A DNA stretch of 64,000 nt from Caenorhabditis remanei. Taxonomy: Eukaryota; Nematoda; Chromadorea; Rhabditida; Rhabditidae. The stretch spans positions 4,154,001 through 4,218,000 of the forward strand of contig NC_071328.1 of NCBI RefSeq assembly GCF_010183535.1. Reading direction: 5' to 3'. Each line of letters starts with the position of its first letter. The stretch's first letter is position 1. Below are positions 1-12,880 of the stretch, piece by piece. The translations under genes were made by a program, and so were the position numbers. Under the pieces are notes generated by a model that was not told the origin of the DNA, ran no database searches, and worked only from the letters and a program-made list of their open reading frames with translations.

Positions 1-3000
1 GATCAATTCGATATGTTTCCATCGTATAACAATGAGAAAGAGTCCAACTGATTAGAAAGAAGATCGAGACAATCATCTCGACTAGATCAACGGAATCGAG
101 GTACGGTATCAAAACCTCACAATCACCTGAGATTCAGATAAATGCGGCAAAGTCCTGCACGTCGATTCAACCGATCAATTCGATATGTTTCCATCGTATA
201 ACAATGAGAAAGAGTCCAACTGATTAGAAAGAAGATCGAGACAATCATCTCGACTAGATCAACGGAATCGAGGTACGGTATCAAAACCTCACTATCACCT
301 GAGATTCAGATAAATGCGGCAAAGTCCTGCACGTCGATTCAACCGATCAATTCTATATGTTTCCATCGTATAACAATGAGAAAGAGTCCAACTGATTAGA
401 GAGGAGATTGGGACAATCATCTCGACTAGATCAACGGAATCGAGGTACGGTATCAAAACCTCACTATCACCTGAGATTCAGATAAATGCGGCAAAGTCCT
501 GCACGTCGATTCAACCAATCAATTCGATGTTTCCATCGTATAACAATGAGAAAGAGTCCAACTGATTAGAGAGGAGATTGGGACAATCATCTCGACTAGA
601 TCAACGGAATCGAGGTACGGTATCAAAACCTCACAATCACCTGAGATTCAGATAAATGCGGCAAAGTCCTGCACGTCGATTCAACCGATCAATTCTATAT
701 GTTTCCATCGTATAACAATGAGAAAGAGTCCAACTGATTAGAGAGGAGATTGGGACAATCATCTCGACTAGATCAACGGAATCGAGGTACGGTATCAAAA
801 CCTCACTATCACCTGAGATTCAGATAAATGCGGCAAAGTCCTGCACGTCGATTCAACCGATCAATTCGATATGTTTCCATCGTATAACAATGAGAAAGAG
901 TCCAACTGATTAGAAAGAAGATCGAGACAATCATCTCGACTAGATCAACGGAATCGAGGTACGGTATCAAAACCTCACAATCACCTGAGATTCAGATAAA
1001 TGCGGCAAAGTCCTGCACGTCGATTCAACCGATCAATTCGATATGTTTCCATCGTATAACAATGAGAAAGAGTCCAACTGATTAGAGAGGAGATTGGGAC
1101 AATCATCTCGACTAGATCAACGGAATCGAGGTACGGTATCAAAACCTCACAATCACCTGAGATTCAGATAAATGCGGCAAAGTCCTGCACGTCGATTCAA
1201 CCAATCAATTCGATGTTTCTATCGTATAACAATGGGAAAGAGTCCAACTGATTAGAGAGGAGATTGGGACAATCATCTCGACTAGATCAACGGAATCGAG
1301 GTACGGTATCAAAACCTCACAATCACCTGAGATTCAGATAAATGCGGCAAAGTCCTGCACGTCGATTCAACCGATCAATTCTATATGTTTCCATCGTATA
1401 ACAATGAGAAAGAGTCCAACTGATTAGAGAGGAGATTGGGACAATCATCTCGACTAGATCAACGGAATCGAGGTACGGTATCAAAACCTCACTATCACCT
1501 GAGATTCAGATAAATGCGGCAAAGTCCTGCACGTCGATTCAACCGATCAATTCGATATGTTTCCATCGTATAACAATGAGAAAGAGTCCAACTGATTAGA
1601 AAGAAGATCGAGACAATCATCTCGACTAGATCAACGGAATCGAGGTACGGTATCAAAACCTCACAATCACCTGAGATTCAGATAAATGCGGCAAAGTCCT
1701 GCACGTCGATTCAACCGATCAATTCGATGTTTCCATCGTATAACAATGAGAAAGAGTCCAACTGATTAGAGAGGAGATTGGGACAATCATCTCGACTAGA
1801 TCAACGGAATCGAGGTACGGTATCAAAACCTCACTATCACCTGAGATTCAGATAAATGCGGCAAAGTCCTGCACGTCGATTCAACCGATCAATTCGATAT
1901 GTTTCCATCGTATAACAATGAGAAAGAGTCCAACTGATTAGAGAGGAGATTGGGACAATCATCTCGACTAGATCAACGGAATCGAGGTACGGTATCAAAA
2001 CCTCACAATCACCTGAGATTCAGATAAATGCGGCAAAGTCCTGCACGTCGATTCAACCAATCAATTCGATATGTTTCCATCGTATAACAATGAGAAAGAG
2101 TCCAACTGATTAGAGAGGAGATTGGGACAATCATCTCGACTAGATCAACGGAATCGAGGTACGGTATCAAAACCTCACAATCACCTGAGATTCAGATAAA
2201 TGCGGCAAAGTCCTGCACGTCGATTCAACCGATCAATTCGATATGTTTCCATCGTATAACAATGAGAAAGAGTCCAACTGATTAGAGAGGAGATTGGGAC
2301 AATCATCTCGACTAGATCAACGGAATCGAGGTACGGTATCAAAACCTCACAATCACCTGAGATTCAGATAAATGCGGCAAAGTCCTGCACGTCGATTCAA
2401 CCAATCAATTCGATATGTTTCCATCGTATAACAATGAGAAAGAGTCCAACTGATTAGAGAGGAGATTGGGACAATCATCTCGACTAGATCAACGGAATCG
2501 AGGTACGGTATCAAAACCTCACTATCACCTGAGATTCAGATAAATGCGGCAAAGTCCTGCACGTCGATTCAACCAATCAATTCGATGTTTCCATCGTATA
2601 ACAATGAGAAAGAGTCCAACTGATTAGAGAGGAGATTGGGACAATCATCTCGACTAGATCAACGGAATCGAGGTACGGTATCAAAACCTCACAATCACCT
2701 GAGATTCAGATAAATGCGGCAAAGTCCTGCACGTCGATTCAACCGATCAATTCGATGTTTCCATCGTATAACAATGAGAGAGAGTCCAACTGATTAGAGA
2801 AGAGATTGGGACAATCATCTCGACTAGATCAACGGAATCGAGGTACGGTATCAAAACCTCACTATCACCTGAGATTCAGATAAATGCGGCAAAGTCCTGC
2901 ACGTCGATTCAACCGATCAATTCGATGTTTCCATCGTATAACAATGAGAGAGAGTCCAACTGATTAGAGAAGAGATTGGGACAATCATCTCGACTAGATC

Positions 3001-3816
3001 AACGGAATCGAGGTACGGTATCAAAACCTCACTATCACCTGAGATTCAGATAAATGCGGCAAAGTCCTGCACGTCGATTCAACCGATCAATTCGATGTTT
3101 CCATCGTATAACAATGAGAAAGAGTCCAACTGATTAGAGAGGAGATTGGGACAATCATCTCGACTAGATCAACGGAATCGAGGTACGGTATCAAAACCTC
3201 ACAATCACCTGAGATTCAGATAAATGCGGCAAAGTCCTGCACGTCGATTCAACCGATCAATTCGATATGTTTCCATCGTATAACAATGAGAAAGAGTCCA
3301 ACTGATTAGAGAGGAGATTGGGACAATCATCTCGACTAGATCAACGGAATCGAGGTACGGTATCAAAACCTCACAATCACCTGAGATTCAGATAAATGCG
3401 GCAAAGTCCTGCACGTCGATTCAACCAATCAATTCGATGTTTCTATCGTATAACAATGGGAAAGAGTCCAACTGATTAGAGAGGAGATTGGGACAATCAT
3501 CTCGACTAGATCAACGGAATCGAGGTACGGTATCAAAACCTCACAATCACCTGAGATTCAGATAAATGCGGCAAAGTCCTTCACGTCGATTCAACCGATC
3601 AATTCGATATGTTTCCATCTTATGACAATGGGAAAGAGTCCAACTGATTAGAGAGGAGATTGGGACAATCATCTCGACTAGATCAACGGAATCGAGGTAC
3701 GGTATCAAAACCTCACTATCACCTGAGATTCAGATAAATGCGGCAAAGTCCTTCACGTCGATTCAACCGATCAATTCGATATGTTTCCATCTTATGACAA
3801 TGGGAAAGAGTCCAAC
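1..3816. repeat. Satellite array, 170/172-bp monomers (about 22 copies)
   Basis: Monomers start with GATCAATTC or AATCAATTC at 1, 173, 345, 517, 687, 859, 1031, 1203, 1373, 1545, 1717, 1887, 2059, 2231, 2403, 2575, 2745, 2915, 3085, 3255, 3427, 3597 and 3769. The 172-bp form has GATATG near its start; the 170-bp form lacks AT there (GATG). Two internal types occur: AAAGAAGATCGAGA (monomers 1, 2, 6, 10) and GAGAGGAGATTGGGA (nearly all others). The right edge decays: the last copies read CCATCTTATGAC instead of CCATCGTATAAC, and homology stops near 3816. The left edge is cut by the window. No long ORF runs through the array. Confidence 0.98.
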
Positions 3817-3883
3817 GGATTCTACGGGTTCTATCTTGAAATACTACGTTTCCTCCAGGAGCCATGTGGCGGGGAACAACATC

Positions 3884-3988
3884 TCATGAAGAATTCACGA
3901 GAGCAAACCAACCTCTAGCAATGTCACCATCAACGAGTACATCCGTCCTTGTCGAATCATATGGAATCCTCATCTTGAAGCCGGGCAT
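3884..3988 (-). other. Short ORF (34 aa) downstream of a TATA box
   Basis: Reading minus, an ATG at 3988 opens 34 codons ending in TGA at 3884 (begins MPGFKMRIPYDS). It lies about 66 nt downstream of a TATAAAAG box. No family is recognised and the length is within chance. It is listed because the promoter-like arrangement points from unique DNA into the satellite. It could be a peptide, a leader, or nothing. Confidence 0.2.
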
Positions 3989-4053
3989 CAAAACAAGAAG
4001 AGTGAGAAGAGGGAGAAAAGTTGAAGACTGACGATATTCACTGAATCATCCTT

Positions 4054-4061
4054 CTTTTATA
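4054..4061 (-). promoter_or_regulatory. TATA box facing the satellite
   Basis: The minus strand reads GGCTATAAAAGAAGG, a strong TATA-box match. A plausible initiator (TTCAGTG) lies about 25-30 nt downstream, followed by a CT-rich leader. Transcription from it would run leftward through 3988-3884 into the satellite. The motif is visible; its activity is inferred. Confidence 0.4.
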
Positions 4062-4801
4062 GCCATCCTTATCAAGATGCCCTGGTTTATTTTGCCACGT
4101 CGACTAACAAATAAAGTTCAAAGCCACGTCAATATTTCTTTTTTTCGTTTGATTTAAACAGTGTCTCCGTCGAACATGTCACGTTTAAATTGCATTCTTT
4201 TTTCTTTTTGAAAAATCAATATTTTCAGGATTTTTAGCCGCCTAATCCTCTTTACAGCAAGGTTGAAAAAAAGAGGAACACAAAAAAGTTGCTGACTACA
4301 AAAACGATTATCTCCTTTTGATCTACAAATTTTATTAACAGCTAGAAGTTTAAGACGATTCGTTACGTCGGAGCACACTCTCAAAGTATGCGATTTTCTA
4401 CTAGAAACTGCAAATTCAGAAAATCTTCTGTTTCATATTGTGACTTCTGTAGATAGTTTTTGAAAATATAACTAATTATATTTATTAGAAAATCACTAGG
4501 AAAGGAATCAAATGGATGTTCAATCGATATGGATTCTGAAAACTATAATCACAACATCTTCTCAAAATGTTTTGCTGTCGAATGAAACATCTTCTGAAGA
4601 AAAAGGTATATTAGTATGAATTATGGAGATGAAAAACCTACTTCTTTGAGTTTCTTCACCAAGATTTTTCCAGCATCTGGTTTTTGTCTCAACAGTTTCC
4701 GTATATCCTCTTCAACGACGTCACAAATCGAATATGGCATGCGAATAGAGTTATCGATTCCGTGTCTACAATTAAAAGAGTATTATCCCATTTTTTGAGT
4801 T

Positions 4802-6556
4802 CTAATAATCCCACAAAAGATTCATCGCGAATGCATTCACCACTTCCTCGACTGATATTTTTCTCCAAAAGAACCAATGAGCACCACCCTGAAATATGGC
4901 TTGAAAATTCAAAAACTTCATTGAAGTCCTTACCATAACTTCTTCCGAAAAAGAGTTCCTCCAATCGAAACCTTCACCAATCTTCTCATTCAACATTTTG
5001 ATGTCATCCTCTTCAAATACCTTGAAACCATACATAATTTTGACCTGTTTGAAGGGAAGTTTTCTGACATCGTGAAGCTCGAAACGTCCTTTTACCCTAC
5101 AAGTTTTGACTGATTTTTATTAGATTTCTTGTTTTTCCTACCCAGAACTTCGCAAAATTCTAGCAAAAACCCGACTCGGCTCACTACACGCGTGTTTGTC
5201 GATCACATTCACAACAGAGAATTCATTCGTTCCAAAGGGTTCTGTAAATCCATCCCCGCAATTCATCACTCGCATTCTTTTTCTGGAAACGACAGTTTTT
5301 TCCTGAAAAAGAGAAGTTCAATTTAAGATTTCATCTAAATCTCCAAACCCTTGTTTCATTCGATATCTGGCTGTCTCCTCTTTCCGCTCTTCCATCTGCT
5401 ACGGTGCCCTCATCACAAACAGTAGTCGTCGAAGACTCATTTCCAGTACCACGGGATCGTCCAGTGGTCATGTTCTGTTTTTTGCCTTGACTGATCCGAT
5501 TTACTTCCTAAAATAACAAATTGAATAAGTGGAAGTTATGGCTATTCAAAATATGACACCCTTCTCACCTTGCGAGTCTGATTTTCTGCTGGAATATTGT
5601 TATTGTTACGAACGACGGTGGTTACACAAGATTCAGAAGTTACAGACTTGGAATTAGCAGTCGGAGTCGAAATTGGGATAATAATTATATCAGAATCTTC
5701 ACTCGGTGTCTCAGTATTCATGATCACAGTGCCTCTTGTCTTTTCTACTCGTTTTGGATTCGAAATGATCTCAATATTATCATGGATTCCTTCTGAAACT
5801 TGACCAATTACTTGAACAGAAGCAGACGAAGTAGCAGCAGTCAAGCTGCTCTCAATCAGATCACGAGAGGAATTCTGAAAAGAAGTAGGTTTTTAAAAAA
5901 ATTTCAGAAAAAATCTTACATCTGTTAGATTAATTCTTGTGAATGGACGAGTCGAGAAGATACACTCTGCTTCAAGTACATCTCTGATCAGAATTCCATT
6001 CAGAGTTTTAGTCATGGATTTCATGAATCCCTATAAAATGAAACGAGCTTTCTGGATATTCTTGAAAAAAAAACCCACCTTCATAGTCACGTTTCCCGAC
6101 TTCGTAGTAGCAAACTGTACAGTGACTCTGATGGAATCATCATATGTCACCGAAGTTTGGGAGAACCTGAAAACATGAAGTGGAAACCGAAAAAAAGAAC
6201 CTGAAATCTTCTGACTCACTTGAACGAGTAGTCTTCCTTGAAGAAATCAAAGGGTTTCGACCGAGTAAAGAACGAGTATCCAGACCTAGTGATGATCTTC
6301 AGCACGTCCATGAGATCAGAAGTATCAACATTCATAGATTCTTTGTTATAATCTCTTCTCGGTGGCAAATCTACTTTACAGCAAACTTCAAATCGTTTTA
6401 TCGAGACGATTTGGTTCTGTTCAAACGAGGGATCAAACCGTGTTAATCCATATTTTAAAAGAATATCGTATAATTTTTGATTTTCCTGAAAATAACAGAG
6501 TTTCAGATAGATCAATATTTGAATCAAAAACCAACATCTTTATCAGAAGACGCCAT
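4802..6556 (-). CDS. Uncharacterised nine-exon protein, 453 aa
   Basis: I do not recognise the family. Spliced exons (minus) are 6556-6536, 6485-6220, 6166-6079, 6030-5920, 5874-5569, 5507-5349, 5302-5142, 5096-4934 and 4888-4802. Every junction is GT-AG with matching phase, giving 454 codons including TAG. The start ATG (MASSDKD) is joined to ENQKLYDILLKYG by a 50-nt intron. The first 165 residues and the last 100 look globular and hydrophobic-rich. The middle (about 165-320) is rich in Ser, Thr, Asn and Gln with acidic patches, so it is probably disordered. No signal peptide or membrane segment is seen. The last intron (45 nt) is a multiple of three and open in frame, so its retention would insert 15 residues. 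The gene lies beside the satellite. The exon model is well supported; the function is unknown. Confidence 0.75.
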
Positions 6557-6947
6557 TTTAGTGATACACCAGAGAATTCGTAAAATATGCACGTGGCGAT
6601 AAAAGATAGAAATACTTTTTTTTGCAACGAAAGAAGTGAAGGAATAAAAAGTCACGTTTTTTCTTTTCTTTTTTTAAAATTATTTTTTTCGTACGGGATT
6701 TTTCGAATTTGATCATTTCGACACGTCATGGAACCATTTCCAGAATGCTTTTTTTTTCAGAATTCAGAACTTGTTGTTTGGAAGACGATTATAGGCGGAC
6801 AGAGAGTCAGAATTACTTTGTACTTCTTGAAATTCTGGCTCCGGGACGTTTCAAAACCGGAATATTTGGAGACCAGATATGTCGACACGAGATATTTCGA
6901 AACTAGACGTTTCTAATAGTAAGCCATGACACTTTTTCAAATTCTCT

Positions 6948-7092
6948 ATTAGCACGGCACGCTTTTTACAACCGCGCTCTACCGAAACCGAAGAAAATTG
7001 CGTGCGAAATTGAGAGACTCAGAGAAAAAGAGACATTTTTCAAAGGCGTTTCGGTGGAGCGCAGTTGTAAAAACTGTGCCGAGTTAGTAATA
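6948..7092 (+). mobile_element. MITE family A copy (about 143 bp, TIR)
   Basis: Ends are long imperfect inverted repeats: ATTAGCACGGCACGCTTT and, at the other end, a match to its reverse complement. The next block inward is ACAACCGCGCTCTACCGAAA. The core carries GAGAGACTCAGAGAAAAAG. It is flanked by TA, as for Tc1/mariner-type insertions. At least nine near-complete copies occur in this window, in both orientations. Confidence 0.9.
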
Positions 7093-7664
7093 TTGGACAG
7101 AAAATGCTTCATTTTTCACATGATTGTTTCACTTTTATTTTCGAGATTTCCTGGTTTCAAAACGTTCCGGAACCCAATTTTCAATTGGATTCTCACATTC
7201 TCATCAAATAATCTTCTGTTCCCTTATTTTCTGAGTATGACGTTCCCTGGAGCTTACTCCAATCTCACGTCCCAGTTTTCACAAGTGTGCTCCACCTGAA
7301 TTATATTTTCCAGCAGATTTCGGTAGAGCACAGTTGTGACAGACTGACCGCCAATATATCAAAATGACCAAAATTCTGCATTAACCAGAATGATTGAAAA
7401 CCCAAGACAGTTGGCTAGTAATTATTGTATTTGTCCCACCTGTCACTTAGAGAATATGATTGATTACTGTAGCAGCGTCTCTTTTGAGCCCGCCGGTAAA
7501 CAAGGGGAAACTCGTAGAAGCGAGAAAAGAGCAACATTTTTAAACAAGTTGGTTCTCAGATTGAAGATTCAATAAAATTTGAAAAAAAGCATTTATTAAT
7601 AACAATAGAAATTTCAGAATTTTGCCTTCTCAGATTGTATAAACCTTGACAAAATTAACTTTAT

Positions 7665-7885
7665 TACCGTAAACTTCTAATAGAGGTGCTACCAGTAGCA
7701 AGAGTTTGGTGAACAATATCTCAACTTCCTTGAGAGCTATCAAATTTTTTCCAACTAAAGAAATATTTTATAAATATTCAGCTATATTTTTTCTGTTGGC
7801 CATTTTTTGATATCCCTTTTGGGGGAAAAAGAATAACCGAGTAGAATAGGCTTTGTTGGGGGGCACCACTATTAGAGGTTTTCAC
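7665..7885. mobile_element. TIR element of about 220 bp
   Basis: The left end reads ACCGTAAACTTCTAATAGAGGTGCT. The right end reads GGCACCACTATTAGAGGTTTT, close to its reverse complement. The interior is AT-rich with no ORF. The ends resemble those of the 275-bp elements at 22416 and 39490 (ACCGTAAA followed by a TAATAGA-type repeat), so it may be a diverged relative. Confidence 0.55.
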
Positions 7886-8169
7886 TGAAAATTCCCACAG
7901 CAATCTACCCTGTCATCATCGGAGACAAACGGTAGACCTATTTGTAATATTGACAGTTATTTTTCTCCTTTTTCAGCAATTTCTGTGACTCTGTCTATCC
8001 GGATGTCCACAAAAATAACTTATCAATTCACAACGAGACATGAATCTGGTGCGGCAATGACGCGTCCCACCATCGAAACATCACTTCTTCTCCCAAAATC
8101 AAAAGGAAACAGTACCTTTTCTATTGTTTTTGCCGTATTCATACCGTCTCATTTTATTGTTTATTTGGA

Positions 8170-8362
8170 GCTCTCTCTCTCTCCAATGCTTTTGCTCAAT
8201 GGGAGGTTGCAGCAAAATAGTTCAAACATATATACATACGGACACAAACAGGCGGTGCGAACGGGAAAGAGAGAGAGGGAGAGAGAGAGAGAGAGCCGGG
8301 AAGCGAAGAGCTCTCCCGCGAACGGGGAGGGTCCATCTGTGTTCCCTCTCTCTCTCTCGGGG
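8170..8362. repeat. CT/GA microsatellite tracts
   Basis: CTCTCTCTCTCTC near 8170, a GA tract at about 8268-8293, and another CT tract near 8345. The pyrimidine and purine tracts on one strand could pair with each other. The ORFs here read into Arg-Glu repeats and are artefacts of the microsatellite. Confidence 0.85.
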
Positions 8363-10819
8363 TCAACTGTTCCCCTTATTGTCTTCTAGCTGATTATCAC
8401 GAGCCACATTCGCATTTTTCTAAACCTATTATCAGTTTTTGTGGAGGGGCTCAAATAGAACGGTTTGGCTTTGCCAGGCGAGAAATTAGCAGTCAAGGAT
8501 CTCTAAAAAGTGCTGAAATATCTAAATATCATTTTCGCTTTTTTCTGCCAACTGAAAATTTTATAAACTGTCATTTCCACCTCAGCTTCACATAGCCTCC
8601 AACCAATTGGGGTTTGTTGAGCAGCGACTCAATTTTGATACGCAGTGAATTTCGAGTCACTGTTCCAGTTTTTGCCGTTCCCCGTCCCCCACTCAACTCC
8701 TCATCATTCAATTATTTGCTTATTTACTCCACGTCATTTTTGAACTCTTCTTCCATTGTCTTTTCGTTTATATGTTTTAATTATTTCTTTCTCTCCTTCC
8801 CATCTTGCTCTTCCACCAAATTGTGTCACACATTTGGGTAAACATTCGGGAATAGAAAAAGGAGAGAAAGAGAGAGCAAGAAATAATAGGAAGAAGAGGA
8901 GAAGACAATGGGGCTAATGATGATGAACATGTTATTGCATATTCATGTTTCATTCCATCCTAGCTACCGTATGGGGGGGGGAACCAAATAAATTTTGGGC
9001 CTTATTGTTGTGAGAGTTATAGAATCTGAGGAGTGGGAATGATAAAAATAAGTCGTAGAACAAACTTTGAAGTTTTAATTTTTTGAGTTCTGAAAACGAT
9101 CCAATATGTTTTGTGTTGTGTTGCAAACCATCATCTTCTAAACTACGTCACGGTGTCAATTTTTGTCCCATAACTTCCAATTTCAATTTTTCGTATTGTC
9201 TGAACTTAGATCTACATTTTTGTAATTGATAACTTCTCTGCACCAAATCATCCTATAGAGTTATTGTTCCCTGAAATATTGCCATCATCTGAAGGTCGTC
9301 GTCTCATAAAAGTTTCAATAATTGACCAGGAAACAGAAGTAATGAAGTCTCAGAGTATAGTCTCAAACATTGTTTGAAATCTAGAATAGGGGAATAAGAA
9401 GAATCAGATTTTGATAGAATGATGAAAACGAGGGGATTCTGAATCCACGTTCAAATTTCTCTCAAAATCGAGGATCTTGAAGATTAGATTCGTAAAATTT
9501 AGGAGATTACGATGATATGTATGTATGTAAGCGTTCAGTTGGAGAAGCCTATTGAAATGTTCACCCAGTTCTGAGCCAGGAATTGCTTAGTTTTTTTCTC
9601 AATTTTGACCGTGTGCAACTTTTGAAAATGAAATCATACTCATCACTGCACTTAACATTTTTGCTGAATGAAGCTCCTTTTCAAAGTCTAAGTTTCAAGC
9701 TACCGTAACGGCAAGATGAGTTAGGCAGTCGGACAATGAAAAGCGTGGACATCCGGTCAAATCTACCAACTACTACAAATTTTCAGTTCCAATGCCATAC
9801 CGTTTTATTTACTTCATCATCATCTATATCTCGTTATCCTCCCCTTCCCCTCTTTATCCTCATTTTTCTTTCATCCGTAAATCTCTCAAGTACATACTTC
9901 ATGCAACCAGTAGTAGTATCCTTGTCAAACACTGCTTAAGACACTACTACCGTTTCTCTTTTCTTCCTTCCATCTCGTTTCGTTTTCTGTTTCTTTCCTC
10001 AAAAAAAAACAGTATGTTGACTGGCATCGGACGGAAAGACAAGATTCTCATTTTCTGTGTATTGCTCCGAAATTTTGGAAAAACGGAGGAGGAGGCGGAA
10101 GAGTGTTGCCGCAAGAACTTGAAAGAGGAGAGAGACAACTTTCCGTTGGCTAATTAGTCGGAAACAACAAAAAAAGAGAAGAAAGGATTTCTTCCGCTCC
10201 TTTTGACTATTCTTGAGTTAAAAATAGAAAATAAATCAGATGTTTAGCAATGTTGCAGTTTCCTTATTCTTTCTTGTTTCCTGGAGCTTTTTGGGTTTTT
10301 CGAAACATTTAGGTGCTCCAAATTCGCATCGAAATTTTATTGAAACTTCTGAAAACTTCTATCACGATTCAAGATTTACAACCGCGCTCTACCGAAATCC
10401 GTCTAACAAGTTTTTTTTGCGTTTTTTTTCATTTCCACTCAATTTCCTTTCATGTTTGAGTTGTCGAGTTCTTTGAAAATTTCGAAAAATTAGTAAAATT
10501 TAAATTCTCAAGACGGCCATGGAAACTGCCAATTAACAGTGTCACGGTGGTCAAAAACATGTCTATGCAAATGCGCTCCATTGCTAAATTCTTGAAGTTT
10601 CTTGATTTTAAGCTTTTTCTAAGTTTTTGACAGTTTTTGAATCGGTAAGTCTAAACCAAAATTGTAACTCCTCGACAGTTCATAACACTGCTTCAAAAAA
10701 TTGTTAGATTTCGCTGGAGCGTAAATTCAAATCGAACAGTAAATTCAAATGAATCATTTTAGGGGATGAACCTTAACAATGGAGCATGTTTGCATCACAT
10801 CTCAACTTTACAACTGCGT

Positions 10820-10962
10820 TATTAGCACAGCACGCTTCTTACAACCGCGCTCTATCGAAACCGAAGAAAATTGTATGCGAAATAGAGAGACTCGGAGAAA
10901 AAGAGACATTTCTTAAGGGCATTGCCGTGGAGCGCAGTTATAGGAGCTCTGGCGAGCTGATA
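10820..10962 (+). mobile_element. MITE family A copy
   Basis: Starts ATTAGCACAGCACGCTTCTT, then ACAACCGCGCTCTATCGAAA and the GAGAGACTCGGAGAAAAAG core. The right arm (GTGGAGCGCAGTTATA...GAGCTGATAA) is more diverged than in the 6948 copy. A solitary arm fragment, TTTACAACCGCGCTCTACCGAAA, sits at 10377-10399. Confidence 0.85.
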
Positions 10963-12679
10963 ACTCAATCTGCTAAATTTAGACAGGAGTGTCTGTCTAT
11001 TAGAGATAAGACAGAACTTTTGAATTCGTCCGAGTTCCCAGCATCCCGGAAGACGTTTCCATTTTTCAAGAGTATTTCGATGGAGCGCAACTGTACCGAG
11101 CTAATAAAGCGAGATCCCATTTTTTTGTTCGACAGAGCGCAGTTACAAACTCTGATCTAGAATCAAAAACCTACAATAGTCCCCCGTCCCGTTTCCCAAA
11201 CCTATTTCAACCTTATTCATCATTTCTTTCTATTCAATTTGAATACTGTACCTCCCTATTCATCGAAGCTTATAAGCCTCCTCAAAAAGTTGGTCTCCCG
11301 TCCCCAACCTCTCCAACTGACTCACAATAAACCACACATATTGAATGGCGGTAATACCCAACAGAGGTATTATGAATAAATTGTACATTTATACATTTAT
11401 ATATCTGTACGCATCGGTCCGAAACGAACCGAGAGAGGAAGGGGGAATGCAACAACAACACACACTTCAAACATATTCTCGATATATCTCTCTCTTTCAG
11501 AGAGAGTACTGTTTCAAGGTCTTCTAGTTTTTGTCTCAGTCTTCCGTGGATTGTTTGTCAACATGTGTTGTCCTTTTCTCAGTTCCCATATCATCTCACC
11601 GGCACGCAATTCTCGCAAATCCGTCTAATATCCCCTCCGAAGCCCGGTTTCTTTTCCCTTCTTGTCAGTACTATACGTACGTTCAAACAAATGAGAAAGG
11701 AGAAGAAATCACAAATCTCTCTTTATCAATCCTCTAATATTTGTCGAGCTCATGGTCAAGAGAAATTCCGTTTTTCGATTCAGGTTTATTTCTTTTTTCT
11801 TTCCCTTTTTTCTAATTGAACGATTAGGCTTCCTGGAGTGTCTCTTTTCAAGTGTTTATCAGGGACATCTTTTTAAGATTTACTACAATTCTCGGGAATC
11901 TTTGAACTTTAATAGTCAAATTCTACGAAATACTCGTTTTTGTTCTGTTTTTTTCAAAGCTTCACAGTTTTGTGACTGGTGTGAAAATCGACATTATATG
12001 TATGTTAGTTGTAATTCTGTAACTGATTATCATGTTTTCCAAACCTCTGAAAACTATCTGAAATTATAGATTCCGTGAAATTTAAAAAATGAAAACTTGA
12101 ATTTTTTCAAACATTTTTCCTTCAAGTCTTCTGACTTTTCTTTACTGAAATTATATTTTCGCAAAGCAAGTTGTTTTGAAAAACATCATATTGAATTCTT
12201 AGAAACAGTGAACTTTCTGAAAATTTTAGAACATCTGACAACATTCTGAAAACCAGGAAAAATCCAATAAATTTAGCTTTCGAAAACATTTTTAGTCTGG
12301 ATCTACTTTGAGACATCGTCTTGATGCTCCAGATTGTCCAAATTAAAACGAAATCTAGATATTCAAATTCCAAAAGTCTAGATCTTCATTTTTGTAGTTC
12401 ACAACTTTTTCGTGCGGACTCTTCCAGAAAAGTTATACCGTACTTTTTCTAAACTTGACCGTTGGCAGCTACTCAGTTTTGTCGATCGTCGCTGGTTTTC
12501 AGATCGAAAACATTGACTTCAGAACGTTTTCCTTCAGGGAGATCGGAACTAGAAATGTTATTTTCTTGAAAAATATTCGTGATTTATGTAATCAGGAACG
12601 TTCCAATTTGAAGCAAGTTGAAGCAACATGCTGGGGCGAAATACTCAACTACTGAAAATTATTTTTTATAAAGAGTGTA

Positions 12680-12880
12680 TGTGCACGATGAGGCCATAGT
12701 TGCCAATGCAGACACGCTCTATTGACAAGAGTGGTATATTTTTACGTCACGGCGAATATTCGAACTTATATGCATACTATACCGGCTATATAAATTCGAA
12801 TGTTCACCGTGACTCAAAAAATGTACCATTCTTGTCAATAGAGCGCAGCTGCATTGGAAGCCCTGGCCTCATCGTTCATA
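12680..12880. repeat. Large palindrome, about 200 bp
   Basis: The two halves are near-perfect reverse complements. GATGAGGCCATAGTTGCCAAT matches the right-end block near 12851-12873, ACGCTCTATTGACAAGAGTGG matches the block near 12827-12846, and CACGGCGAATATTCGAA matches TTCGAATGTTCACCGTG. The centre is the AT-rich stretch around 12770-12795. It is probably a non-autonomous foldback element or MITE without coding capacity. Confidence 0.8.

Noticed and set aside
7985..8389. 134-codon plus-strand ORF
   Set aside because: It runs through CT/GA microsatellites, encodes Arg-Glu repeats, and has no splice or motif support.
9736..10157. Overlapping plus ORFs of 67 and 121 codons
   Set aside because: CT-rich DNA giving Phe/Ser/Leu-rich peptides in two frames at once, with no motif.
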